From: Cyclobacteriaceae bacterium
Lineage (GTDB): Bacteria; Bacteroidota; Bacteroidia; Cytophagales; Cyclobacteriaceae
Assembly (NCBI GenBank): GCA_019638275.1
Contig: JAHBUC010000016.1
Coordinates: 1-64,000, forward strand
Length of the DNA stretch: 64,000 nucleotides
Reading direction: 5' to 3'
Numbering within the stretch: position 1 is the first letter of the stretch; every line of letters starts with the position of its first letter. This document shows positions 34,782 to 43,188 of the stretch, in pieces. The translations under genes and the position numbers were made by a program. Under the pieces are notes generated by a model. It was given only the letters and a program-made list of their open reading frames with translations, made no database searches and was not told the DNA's origin.

Positions 34782-35866
34782 TGAATATTAGCAGATTGTT
34801 CACAGCACTTTCAATTGCAATCCTTTTATTTTCCTGCACACAAAAGGAACAACAAACCGAAGTAAAAGGACTAAAACAATACTATACTGATCATTTTCCA
34901 ATAGGTGTTGCCATCGGGCCTCGTGCGCTTTCCACCGATGAAGCGGGATTAATCCAAACCCAATTCAACAGCATTACAGCCGAGAATGCCATGAAGATGG
35001 GCCCCATTCATCCGAAAGAAGATGAATATTTCTGGGAGCATGCCGATTCGATTGTGAATTTTGCTGTTCGTAACAACATGAAGCTGCGAGGTCATACGCT
35101 TTGCTGGCACAATCAAACACCTTCGTGGTTATTTGTAGATACCAAAGGTGATACCGTCTCAAAAGAAGTGATGTTGGCGCGATTAAAAGATCACATCACT
35201 ACCATTGTAAGTCGCTACAAGGGGAAAATTTATGCCTGGGATGTGGTGAACGAAGCCATCTCCGATAAGCCGGGTGAATTCTACCGGAATTCACCGTGGT
35301 ATAAAATCTGTGGCGAAGAGTACATCACCAAAGCGTTTGAATATGCGCATGAGGCTGATCCGGATGCTCTGCTGTTTTATAATGATTACAATGAAATGTA
35401 CCCCGACAAGCGTGAGAAAATTTTCAAATTGGTCAATGACCTTAAAGCAACCGGTGTGCCTATTCACGGACTAGGTTTGCAGGCACACATGGGAATTTAC
35501 GAGCCCATCGAAGAATACCTGGATAGTGCATTAACCCGTTTCTCCGAATTGAATATCCCGCTACACATTACCGAGCTGGATATGTCGGTGTACAAAAAAG
35601 AGCATGGCAGAAGAGAACGAAAACCTGAAGATGACAATACAGCGTTTACACCCGAAATGGAACAGAAGCAGCTTGAACAATACAAACTCACATTTGAAAT
35701 ATTCCGTAAGCACAAGGATGCCATAGAAAGTGTTACCTTCTGGAATATCTCCGACCGGAGTAGTTGGTTGGATAATTTCCCCGTAAGAAACCGTAAGGAT
35801 TATCCATTGCTGTTCGACAAAGACTTAAATCCCAAGAAAGCTTATTACGAAGTAGTAAACTTCTGA
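34781..35866 (+). CDS. GH10 endo-1,4-beta-xylanase lipoprotein
   Basis: A 361-residue lipoprotein xylanase (lipobox LFSC, Cys19). GH10 motifs: LRGHTLCWHNQTPSWLF, acid/base E158 in YAWDVVNEAISD, GLGLQAHMGI, nucleophile E265 in LHITELDMSVYK. Unlike the first GH10 it has no T9SS tail, so the two work in different places: the first on the surface or outside, this one as a membrane-anchored (probably periplasmic) enzyme cutting imported oligosaccharides. It is coupled by a 1-base overlap to GH43 and followed after 5 bp by the esterase. Confidence 0.95.
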   Translation: MNISRLFTALSIAILLFSCTQKEQQTEVKGLKQYYTDHFPIGVAIGPRALSTDEAGLIQTQFNSITAENAMKMGPIHPKEDEYFWEHADSIVNFAVRNNMKLRGHTLCWHNQTPSWLFVDTKGDTVSKEVMLARLKDHITTIVSRYKGKIYAWDVVNEAISDKPGEFYRNSPWYKICGEEYITKAFEYAHEADPDALLFYNDYNEMYPDKREKIFKLVNDLKATGVPIHGLGLQAHMGIYEPIEEYLDSALTRFSELNIPLHITELDMSVYKKEHGRRERKPEDDNTAFTPEMEQKQLEQYKLTFEIFRKHKDAIESVTFWNISDRSSWLDNFPVRNRKDYPLLFDKDLNPKKAYYEVVNF

Positions 35867-35871
35867 AGCGT

Positions 35872-37890
35872 ATGAATACTGCCAACACTGTTCAAGGTAA
35901 ATATTTAATCACAACGTATCACAAAGGTGACACAAAGCGTACGAAGAATTACCGTGCAACAAGTCCCTTCTGTGCATTTTCAAAATGGCTTCCGGTTCTT
36001 TTCCTTTTAATTGCCGCACAAGCTTATAGTCAAATAAAGCTACCCCGATTAATCAGCGATGGAGCTGTACTTCAACGAGATGCCACGTTGACTATCTGGG
36101 GTTGGGCATCTGCCGGAGAATCAGTAGAGCTTACCTTCAAAAAGAAAAAGTTTAAAACACGTGCTGATGCGTCAGGTAATTGGACAATAAAACTTCCGGC
36201 ACAGACCGCAGGCGGCCCGCATGAAATGACCTTTAAAGGCAAAAATGAAATTACTGTGCGGAATATTCTATTTGGCGATGTGTGGCTATGCAGTGGGCAG
36301 AGCAACATGGTGCATCAAATGAATATTCACGATGTATTGTATGCAAAGGATATCGTTGAAGCGAACTATCCGCAAATACGACAGTTTCTTGTGCCGACCC
36401 GTACCAACCTGCAGCAACCCGAAATGGATTTGCAATCAGGCTCATGGGAAGCTGCCATCGGTGAAAACGTGCGACCATTTTCTGCTGTAGCTTATTTTTT
36501 CGCACAAAAGCTTTATGAAAAATATCGTATCCCTATCGGCTTGATTAATGCCAGTGTTGGCGGTACGCCCATTGAGGCATGGACGAGTGAAGAAGGTTTA
36601 AAGGATTTTGGTGAAATCGTGAATACAATTCAGCAGAATAAGGATACTGGCTATGTAAACACAAAGAACAGAACGGCAGCAGCAGCAAACAAACCTAAGC
36701 CTGAAACCGATTTAGGATTAACCAACGAATCCAAATGGTATGATGTTACCTATCGGCCTATCGGTTGGAGAAATATAAACATACCCGGCTACTGGGAAGA
36801 TCAAGGCATTAAGGAGTTAAACGGTGTGGTGTGGTACAGAAGAGAAATTGAAGTGCCGGAAACCATGGTCGGAAAACCGGCCAAAGTCTTTTTGGGAAGA
36901 ATTGTTGATGCCGATGTGCTGTACATCAATGGTAAACAAATTGGACAAACCTCCTATCAATATCCGCAAAGGCGCTATTCGGTTCCATCAAATGTTCTTA
37001 AAGCCGGAAAAAACTTAATTGTGGTGCGGGTTATTAACCATGCAGGAAAAGGAGGTTTTGTACCCGACAAACCCTATTGCTTGTTTTCTGAAAAGGATAC
37101 CATCGACCTGAAAGGAACCTGGCAGTACAAAGTCGGTGATGTATTCCCTCCTCGTTCGCCAGCCCCCCAACCCATCGCAGCACAAAATCAACCCACAGCA
37201 TTATATAATGCCATGATCGCTCCATTAAAAATGCACACAGTCAAAGGTGTACTTTGGTACCAGGGCGAAAGCAATACCAGCAGGCCAGTCGAATATGAAA
37301 AATTACTTCCCGCCCTTATTGCTGATTGGAGAACTAAGTTTAGTCAGCCACAACTGCCTTTCATCTATGCACAGCTTCCCGGTTTTATGGACTACACCTA
37401 TTTACCGTCAGAAAGTAATTGGGCGAGATTACGGGAATCACAGCGAAAAGCATTATCCGTACCCAACACAGCCATGACTGTAAATATTGATTTAGGTGAA
37501 TGGAATGATATGCATCCAGACAACAAAAAAGATGTAGGTGAACGAATGGCATTGGCAGCTATGAAAATTGTGTACCAGGAAGAACTGGTATACTCCGGTC
37601 CGCTTTTTGAAAAGGCCTCCATCGAAGGAAACAAAATCATCATTTCCTTTAACCATGTTGGCGGTGGATTAATGGCGGATGATGGAGAACCCCTTCGTGA
37701 ATTTGCCATAGCGGGCTCTGATAAAAAGTTTGAATGGGCCAAAACAATAATTGAAGGCGATAAAGTTATTGTCTGGAGTGATCAAATCTCCAATCCGCAA
37801 TATGTACGATACGCCTGGGCTGATAATCCTGATGTAAACCTGTACAACAAAGAAGGATTACCCGCTTCTCCTTTCACTACAGAAAACTGA
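35872..37890 (+). CDS. Sialate O-acetylesterase-type (SASA) carbohydrate esterase
   Basis: A 672-residue exported SGNH esterase. The nucleophile is S144 in CSGQSNMVHQM, with YQGESNTSRP (block III-like) and DMHPDNKK holding the catalytic His near the end. A beta-sandwich inserted at about 260-400 (GYWEDQGIKELNGVVWYRREIEVP, LYINGKQIGQTSYQYPQRRYSVP) resembles a galactose-binding jelly roll. In xylan loci such enzymes remove acetyl groups from xylan (CE-type acetyl xylan esterase activity is inference). The N-terminus is long (about 40 residues) before the hydrophobic signal KWLPVLFLLIAAQAYSQ; no better in-frame ATG lies near it. IlvD/Edd follows after 5 bp. Confidence 0.88.
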   Translation: MNTANTVQGKYLITTYHKGDTKRTKNYRATSPFCAFSKWLPVLFLLIAAQAYSQIKLPRLISDGAVLQRDATLTIWGWASAGESVELTFKKKKFKTRADASGNWTIKLPAQTAGGPHEMTFKGKNEITVRNILFGDVWLCSGQSNMVHQMNIHDVLYAKDIVEANYPQIRQFLVPTRTNLQQPEMDLQSGSWEAAIGENVRPFSAVAYFFAQKLYEKYRIPIGLINASVGGTPIEAWTSEEGLKDFGEIVNTIQQNKDTGYVNTKNRTAAAANKPKPETDLGLTNESKWYDVTYRPIGWRNINIPGYWEDQGIKELNGVVWYRREIEVPETMVGKPAKVFLGRIVDADVLYINGKQIGQTSYQYPQRRYSVPSNVLKAGKNLIVVRVINHAGKGGFVPDKPYCLFSEKDTIDLKGTWQYKVGDVFPPRSPAPQPIAAQNQPTALYNAMIAPLKMHTVKGVLWYQGESNTSRPVEYEKLLPALIADWRTKFSQPQLPFIYAQLPGFMDYTYLPSESNWARLRESQRKALSVPNTAMTVNIDLGEWNDMHPDNKKDVGERMALAAMKIVYQEELVYSGPLFEKASIEGNKIIISFNHVGGGLMADDGEPLREFAIAGSDKKFEWAKTIIEGDKVIVWSDQISNPQYVRYAWADNPDVNLYNKEGLPASPFTTEN

Positions 37891-37895
37891 TTCAC

Positions 37896-39611
37896 ATGTC
37901 AAAAAAACTTAGAAGTTACGATTGGTTTGGCAAATCTGATAAGATGGGTTTTGTACACCGTTCATGGCTACGTAACCAGGGTTACCCCGATGACTACTTC
38001 AAAGACAAACCGGTTATCGGAATATGCAACACGTGGTCGGAGCTAACACCGTGCAACGGTCATTTGCGCGACTTTGCTGAAATTGTAAAACGTGGTGTGC
38101 GTGAAGCAGGCGGATTTCCGCTTGAGTTTCCGGTAACATCGCTTGGTGAAACCATCATGCGCCCAACCACCATGTTGTTCCGCAACCTGGCCAGCATGGA
38201 TGTGGAAGAAAGCATTCGTGCCAACCCAATTGATGGGGTTGTGTTGCTCACCGGTTGTGATAAGACAACACCCTCTACCGTTATGGGAGCCTGTAGCGTA
38301 GATCTGCCAACGATCGTTGTCCCGGGCGGGCCAATGTTAAACGGTCGCTTTCGCGGAGAATGCATTGGCTCCGGCTCATTCAACTGGATGATTAAGGAGA
38401 AACGATCCGTTGAACAATATAGCGATGAAGATATTCATGAAGCCGAAGTAGGTGCTGCCCGAAGCCAGGGACATTGCATGACGATGGGAACAGCCTCAAC
38501 TATGGCTTGCATGGTTGAAGCGCTTGGACTAACACTGCCAGGTGCTGCTGCTATTCCCGCAGTTGATGCACGCAAGAAAGTAATGGCCCATCTCTCCGGA
38601 AGAAGAATTGTGGAGATGGTGAACGAAGACTTAAAACTATCTAAAATTCTCAACCGCAAAGCTTTTGAAAATGCAATTGTAGTGAATGCCGGTGTTGGCG
38701 GATCCACAAACTTCATCATCCACCTCCTTGCCATTGCCGGCAGAATGGGCGTTGAACTTAAGCTGGAAGATTTTGATGCCATCGGCAGCAAGATTCCGCT
38801 ACTGGTCAACCTGAAACCATCCGGAAAATACCTGATGGAAGATTTTTATTATGCCGGTGGGCTACCAGTTGTGCTGCACGAGCTAAAAGAATACTTACAT
38901 ACTGATTGTGTCACGGTAAATGGAAAAACACTTGGTGAGAACAATACCAATCCCCCCTGCTATAACCGCGATGTGATCGCTTCTCTCGATTGTCCGCTTC
39001 AGCCGGAGGCCGGAATCGTAGTGTTGAAAGGAAACCTGTGCACGAACGGAGCGGTCATCAAACCATCGGCCGCATCAAAAGCATTGATGAAACACAAGGG
39101 CCGTGCAGTGGTATTCGAAACCATGGACGACTACCACGCACGTATTGATGATCCCGATCTGAACATCGATGAAAGTTGTGTGATCGTACTGAAAAATGTC
39201 GGACCGGTTGGTTATCCGGGCATGCCTGAAGTTGGTAATGTTGATCTTCCGGAAAAGCTCTTGCAAAAAGGAGTTCGGGACATGATTCGTATTTCAGATG
39301 GACGAATGAGTGGTACGGCTGGCGGCACTGTTGTCCTTCACATATCTCCTGAATCAGCCATTGGGGGAACATTGGCTCTTGTTCAGGATGGCGACCTGAT
39401 TGAACTGGACATTGAGAATCGAAAACTTCACCTTGATGTAAGTGATGAAGAATTAAGCAGACGAAAAACAAACTGGATTGCACCCAAACCGCACACCGAA
39501 AGAGGGTATGTAAAATTTTTCCTTGATCATGTGCAGCAAGCTGATCTCGGTTGCGACTTTGATATATTACGTGGTGGTTCTGGTAGTGAGGTTAAGGGAG
39601 ATTTGCATTAG
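37896..39611 (+). CDS. IlvD/Edd-family sugar-acid dehydratase (L-arabinonate/D-xylonate type)
   Basis: A 571-residue [2Fe-2S] dehydratase. Cysteines C53 (TPCN), C121 (TGCDKTT) and C194 (GHCMTMG) are spaced 68 and 73 apart, as in the characterised L-arabinonate dehydratase; K123 and the MSGT serine (472) are the usual metal-bridging and catalytic residues. It should convert a pentonate (L-arabinonate or D-xylonate) to 2-keto-3-deoxypentonate. It is the last gene of the xylan operon and suggests an oxidative route beside xylose isomerase, though no sugar dehydrogenase or lactonase gene is adjacent. Cytoplasmic: no signal peptide. Confidence 0.9.
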   Translation: MSKKLRSYDWFGKSDKMGFVHRSWLRNQGYPDDYFKDKPVIGICNTWSELTPCNGHLRDFAEIVKRGVREAGGFPLEFPVTSLGETIMRPTTMLFRNLASMDVEESIRANPIDGVVLLTGCDKTTPSTVMGACSVDLPTIVVPGGPMLNGRFRGECIGSGSFNWMIKEKRSVEQYSDEDIHEAEVGAARSQGHCMTMGTASTMACMVEALGLTLPGAAAIPAVDARKKVMAHLSGRRIVEMVNEDLKLSKILNRKAFENAIVVNAGVGGSTNFIIHLLAIAGRMGVELKLEDFDAIGSKIPLLVNLKPSGKYLMEDFYYAGGLPVVLHELKEYLHTDCVTVNGKTLGENNTNPPCYNRDVIASLDCPLQPEAGIVVLKGNLCTNGAVIKPSAASKALMKHKGRAVVFETMDDYHARIDDPDLNIDESCVIVLKNVGPVGYPGMPEVGNVDLPEKLLQKGVRDMIRISDGRMSGTAGGTVVLHISPESAIGGTLALVQDGDLIELDIENRKLHLDVSDEELSRRKTNWIAPKPHTERGYVKFFLDHVQQADLGCDFDILRGGSGSEVKGDLH

Positions 39612-39844
39612 GGGCTCAACAGAGCCTGAACAGTGGCCTGAAGAAACTTCTCCCATTTATGAACCTGCTCGAAAAGGTTGACTGGCGTTGATTGATCCTT
39701 TATCAACGAAGAACGTGAAGTTCAGGAAGTCTGCCGTACTGGTATCGACAATATTACTATTGATCGCAAACGCATTGCTGGCGACATGTTTGAACAAGCA
39801 CCGGTACTGTGGCGCGCAACAACCTGGCTCAGCAACTAATCAAT
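39612..39844. other. Intergenic stretch with possible gene remnant
   Basis: This spacer separates the convergent xylan operon and the GH43 operon. One forward frame before 39838 reads INEEREVQEVCRTGIDNITI, continuing to DMFEQAPVLWRATTWLSN and a stop, with protein-like composition, but it is broken by a TGA just upstream and has no start. It may be a decayed gene end; no family recognised. Confidence 0.35.
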
Positions 39845-41509
39845 TTACGGATTATCAGATGTTGTGATCTCAACCCAATCAAAATGTGCAACGCTTGCTG
39901 ATTCTTTGCCATGTGATGTAGCATACAACGCATACATACACCCCACAAAACCTCCAGCTTCGCGTGTACTGAGAAAGCGTGCATCCACATCCTCTTTCAA
40001 TAAAGTCCAATCACCTTCGGCAGCAGAAAAGAAAAACGCATAGGTTTCATTTCGGGCTTCGATTTTCAACCGAACAACTTCATTATCAATCGCTTCACTG
40101 GCCTGCAATTGCATCTCTTGTCCGTCAGTTGATGATTGATACAAGGCTACAACCGGCCTGCCCTCTATCAGCGTCTTTGCGAGAAAATAAAAATGTGTCT
40201 CGTTTTGAAAAACCATCAACCCTGTCATTTCATTTTCAGCCCCAGGTAAAAACGCAAGCGAGGTGCTTACCGATCCGGAAAGATGTGGTTGACGATGGGC
40301 CACAAAAGATGGATTCATTTTACCCGAGCAGGTCTCTGACCTGACATTTAACGTTAAGTGCCCAGGCTTCTCTGAAAAACTGTACCACACATCCCGAACC
40401 GTGCGCAAAAATTGAAAATTATTGTGGAGCTTATCCTCATCAAATTCATATCGGTAATTGAACCGGGAATAAGAAGGCGCTGCTGGTGTTGTGCCTGAAA
40501 TAGGCACAGGATAGCGATACTGCACTTCTTCAAAATCCGGGTTGATTACTGGCCAACCGTCAATCCATTTTACAGGAGTAAGAAAGGTTTCCCGACCGGT
40601 GTTAAAATAGTCTTTATCAGCATAAGGCCTACAGCCCAAAAATACAGCCCACCAATCGCCATTATCAAGTCGAACAAAATCGGCATGACCGGCTGTGGTA
40701 ATTGGGTTTGGTCTTAATGGATCGAGATGACGTTGTGTTAAAATCGGATTTTTATCCCACGGTACATAAGGGCCTCTCGCATTATCACTTCTGAAAACTA
40801 CTTCAGAGTGATTGTAGGCTGTTCCTCCTTCGGCACAAATCAGGTAATAGTATCCATCTTTTTTAAAAATGTGAGGAGCTTCAATCCACACCGGATTTTT
40901 TGAAATATCCACACCGCCATCAACCAACAACATTTCTTCGCCCTTTACCTTCATCTGGTCAACATCAAACTCAAACATCCGTATAGTACGATGGCCGCCA
41001 TATAATGGCTTATTATCAGGAGGAATGCTGTTGTAAATGATGTACGCCTTATCCTCATCGAAATACATGGAAGGATCAATTCCGTTTACTTCCGGAATCC
41101 AATATGGATCTGACCACGGACCGGCAGAATCAGTAGCGGTGATTACAAAATTTCCACCCGTATCAATCAGTGTGCAGGTAATGTAGTACAATCCATTATG
41201 ATAACGAATAGCAGGCGCAAACAAGCCCCGCGAAACACCGTGCCCATCGAGGTTTAGCTGTTCAGGCCTGTCCATGGCAAAACCTATAGTTTCCCAATTC
41301 ACTAAATCTTTGCTGTGGAGTATGGGCAAACCCGGATAGTACGCAAATGTTGATGTGACCAGGTAGAAATCATCACCCACTTTGCATATGCTGGGATCAG
41401 GATAAAAGCCAGCTAAAATCGGGTTTGTAAAATAGTGCGTCTCCTGTTCCTGTTTTTGAGAACAAGCGAAGACAAGAAAAAGCGAAATGACTATTGCTAC
41501 TTGCTTCAT
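39845..41509 (-). CDS. GH43 beta-xylosidase/arabinofuranosidase with C-terminal beta-sandwich
   Basis: A 554-residue lipoprotein from the ATG at 41509 (lipobox VFAC, Cys16); the longer frame would use TTG. The propeller holds base D38 in GFYPDPSICKVGDDFYLVTSTFAYYPG, second Asp in EVNGIDPSMYFDED and acid Glu in VWIEAPHIFKKDGYYY. From about 355 a concanavalin-like C-terminal domain follows (RFNYRYEFDEDKLHNNFQFLRT onward), as in GH43 subfamily 12-type beta-xylosidases. It is the last gene of the GH3-symporter-GH43 operon, starting 5 bp after the symporter stop. Its role is release of xylose or arabinose from imported oligosaccharides. Confidence 0.92.
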   Translation of the reverse strand: MKQVAIVISLFLVFACSQKQEQETHYFTNPILAGFYPDPSICKVGDDFYLVTSTFAYYPGLPILHSKDLVNWETIGFAMDRPEQLNLDGHGVSRGLFAPAIRYHNGLYYITCTLIDTGGNFVITATDSAGPWSDPYWIPEVNGIDPSMYFDEDKAYIIYNSIPPDNKPLYGGHRTIRMFEFDVDQMKVKGEEMLLVDGGVDISKNPVWIEAPHIFKKDGYYYLICAEGGTAYNHSEVVFRSDNARGPYVPWDKNPILTQRHLDPLRPNPITTAGHADFVRLDNGDWWAVFLGCRPYADKDYFNTGRETFLTPVKWIDGWPVINPDFEEVQYRYPVPISGTTPAAPSYSRFNYRYEFDEDKLHNNFQFLRTVRDVWYSFSEKPGHLTLNVRSETCSGKMNPSFVAHRQPHLSGSVSTSLAFLPGAENEMTGLMVFQNETHFYFLAKTLIEGRPVVALYQSSTDGQEMQLQASEAIDNEVVRLKIEARNETYAFFFSAAEGDWTLLKEDVDARFLSTREAGGFVGCMYALYATSHGKESASVAHFDWVEITTSDNP

Positions 41510-41513
41510 GGCC

Positions 41514-43139
41514 TTACCCTCCAACACCAAGCGGTGAGAAATACATGAAGATCATGACGATCAACACAACCACAATCACCGAAAGTACAATATCGGTTTT
41601 GTTATAACTTGCTCTTGTCTTAGCGCGATCCTCAGCCACTGTCGTTGCAAACGTCAATCCCCTAATTTGTTCTTCCGATGGTTTCTCCGTCAACAAACTA
41701 ACACCCACCAGCACCACCACAGAAAACACAAACAACGCGATACAAAAATACAGAAAGTTCAGATTGGCAAAGTCATACAAAAATCCCGACAAGGAACCCT
41801 TGTTCAATTCCAGGAATATCCGTAGAGCACCGACAATGGCGCCTCCCACCAATACCGTCATGGCACCTTTTGAGTTAATGCGTTTGTAGAACAATCCCAA
41901 CAAAAATACAGCAGCAATCGGAGGAGCCAGGTACGATTGCACACTCTGTAGATACTGATACAACACACCCGAAATTCCACTCATAACCGGTATCCACAAA
42001 ATACCCAACACCACCACAACACCCGTGGCAATCCGACCTACGGTTACGAGGTTTTTCTCAGATGTCTCAGGTTTAATTTTCTTGTAGATGTCCATCGTGA
42101 ACAAGGTAGAGCAAGAGTTAAACACTGAAGCAAGCGAGCTCATCAATGCGGCAAGCAACCCACCTGCAATCAAACCTTTTAAACCAGTAGGCAACAATGT
42201 TTTTACCAATGTCGGGAAAGCACTATCGGCACTTGTCAATTCAATTTTTCCTTGTGCCGCCAAAGCGGTGGCGATCAATCCGGGAATCAGGAAAATGAAA
42301 AACGGAAACAATTTAAGGTATGCCGCAAAAATGGTTCCCCGTCTTGCTTCGGTTTCATTCTTTGCCGTAAGGCAACGCTGTACAATGTACTGATCGGTAC
42401 ACCAATACCACACACCCACAATGGGTGATGCAAACAAAATACCTGCCCAGGGAAAATCAGGATGACTTAACGGAGGAAACATATTCAGTTTTTCCTTAGG
42501 TGCCGAGGAAATCATAGCATCCCATCCGCCCAATTCATTAAGTCCGATGAGCGTTAAAATCAACGATCCGATAATCAGCAATACGGCCTGAAGGGCTTCT
42601 GTGTAAACCACAGCACGCATACCTCCCAGCACAGTATAAACTCCCGTGAGAATAACCAACACCAACGCACTCGTCCAAAAATCGAAACCCATGAATGTAG
42701 CAATTACAATGGCACCGGCATAAACCGTAACAGATACTTTTGTAATTACATAGCTGAGCAACGACACAACTGACAAAAACCACCGAGCCGATGAGTTATA
42801 CCTCCGCTCGAGAAACTCAGGCATGGTAAACACACCACTTCGAATGTAGAATGGAATAAACACCCAACCGAGCAACAACACAATCCACGAATGAAGTTCA
42901 TAGTGACCCATTACCAGACCACTTTCAGCGGCTGTTCCGGATAAGCCAACCACATGTTCACTGCCCACATTGGACGCCAGGATGGAAGCACCGACTACAA
43001 ACCAGCCCACATTCCGGCCGGCCAGAAAATATTCCTGTGCAGTATCTTTTTTTCGTTTCATCGTCCAGGCAGCAATGCCGGCAATGGCCAGGAAGTACAC
43101 AAATACTACTATCCAGTCAATTGTAGAAAACATTTCCAT
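41514..43139 (-). CDS. Sodium/sugar symporter (SSS family, SglT-like)
   Basis: A 541-residue, roughly 14-helix sodium:solute symporter. Typical segments are QEYFLAGRNVGWFVVGASILASNVGSEHVVGLSGTAAESGL, YSSARW-type loop RRYNSSARWFLSVVSLLSYVITK, the GGMRAVVYTEALQAVLL motif and LMSSLASVFNSCSTLFTMDIYKK. These match vSGLT/SglT sugar carriers. Between beta-xylosidase genes it most likely takes xylose (or another pentose) through the inner membrane for xylA/xylB. It is the middle gene of the operon GH3-symporter-GH43. Confidence 0.93.
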   Translation of the reverse strand: MEMFSTIDWIVVFVYFLAIAGIAAWTMKRKKDTAQEYFLAGRNVGWFVVGASILASNVGSEHVVGLSGTAAESGLVMGHYELHSWIVLLLGWVFIPFYIRSGVFTMPEFLERRYNSSARWFLSVVSLLSYVITKVSVTVYAGAIVIATFMGFDFWTSALVLVILTGVYTVLGGMRAVVYTEALQAVLLIIGSLILTLIGLNELGGWDAMISSAPKEKLNMFPPLSHPDFPWAGILFASPIVGVWYWCTDQYIVQRCLTAKNETEARRGTIFAAYLKLFPFFIFLIPGLIATALAAQGKIELTSADSAFPTLVKTLLPTGLKGLIAGGLLAALMSSLASVFNSCSTLFTMDIYKKIKPETSEKNLVTVGRIATGVVVVLGILWIPVMSGISGVLYQYLQSVQSYLAPPIAAVFLLGLFYKRINSKGAMTVLVGGAIVGALRIFLELNKGSLSGFLYDFANLNFLYFCIALFVFSVVVLVGVSLLTEKPSEEQIRGLTFATTVAEDRAKTRASYNKTDIVLSVIVVVLIVMIFMYFSPLGVGG

Positions 43140-43188
43140 GTTCAGAGTTCAGGTTTAAGGTTTAAAGTTTAAGACTGAGATTATGGAT

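Noticed and set aside
39058..39483. 141-residue reverse frame inside the IlvD/Edd gene
   Set aside because: Antisense shadow of a complete dehydratase; composition is not protein-like.
43152..43173. GGTTTAA tandem repeat before the symporter gene
   Set aside because: Only about three imperfect units; too short to support a functional repeat.
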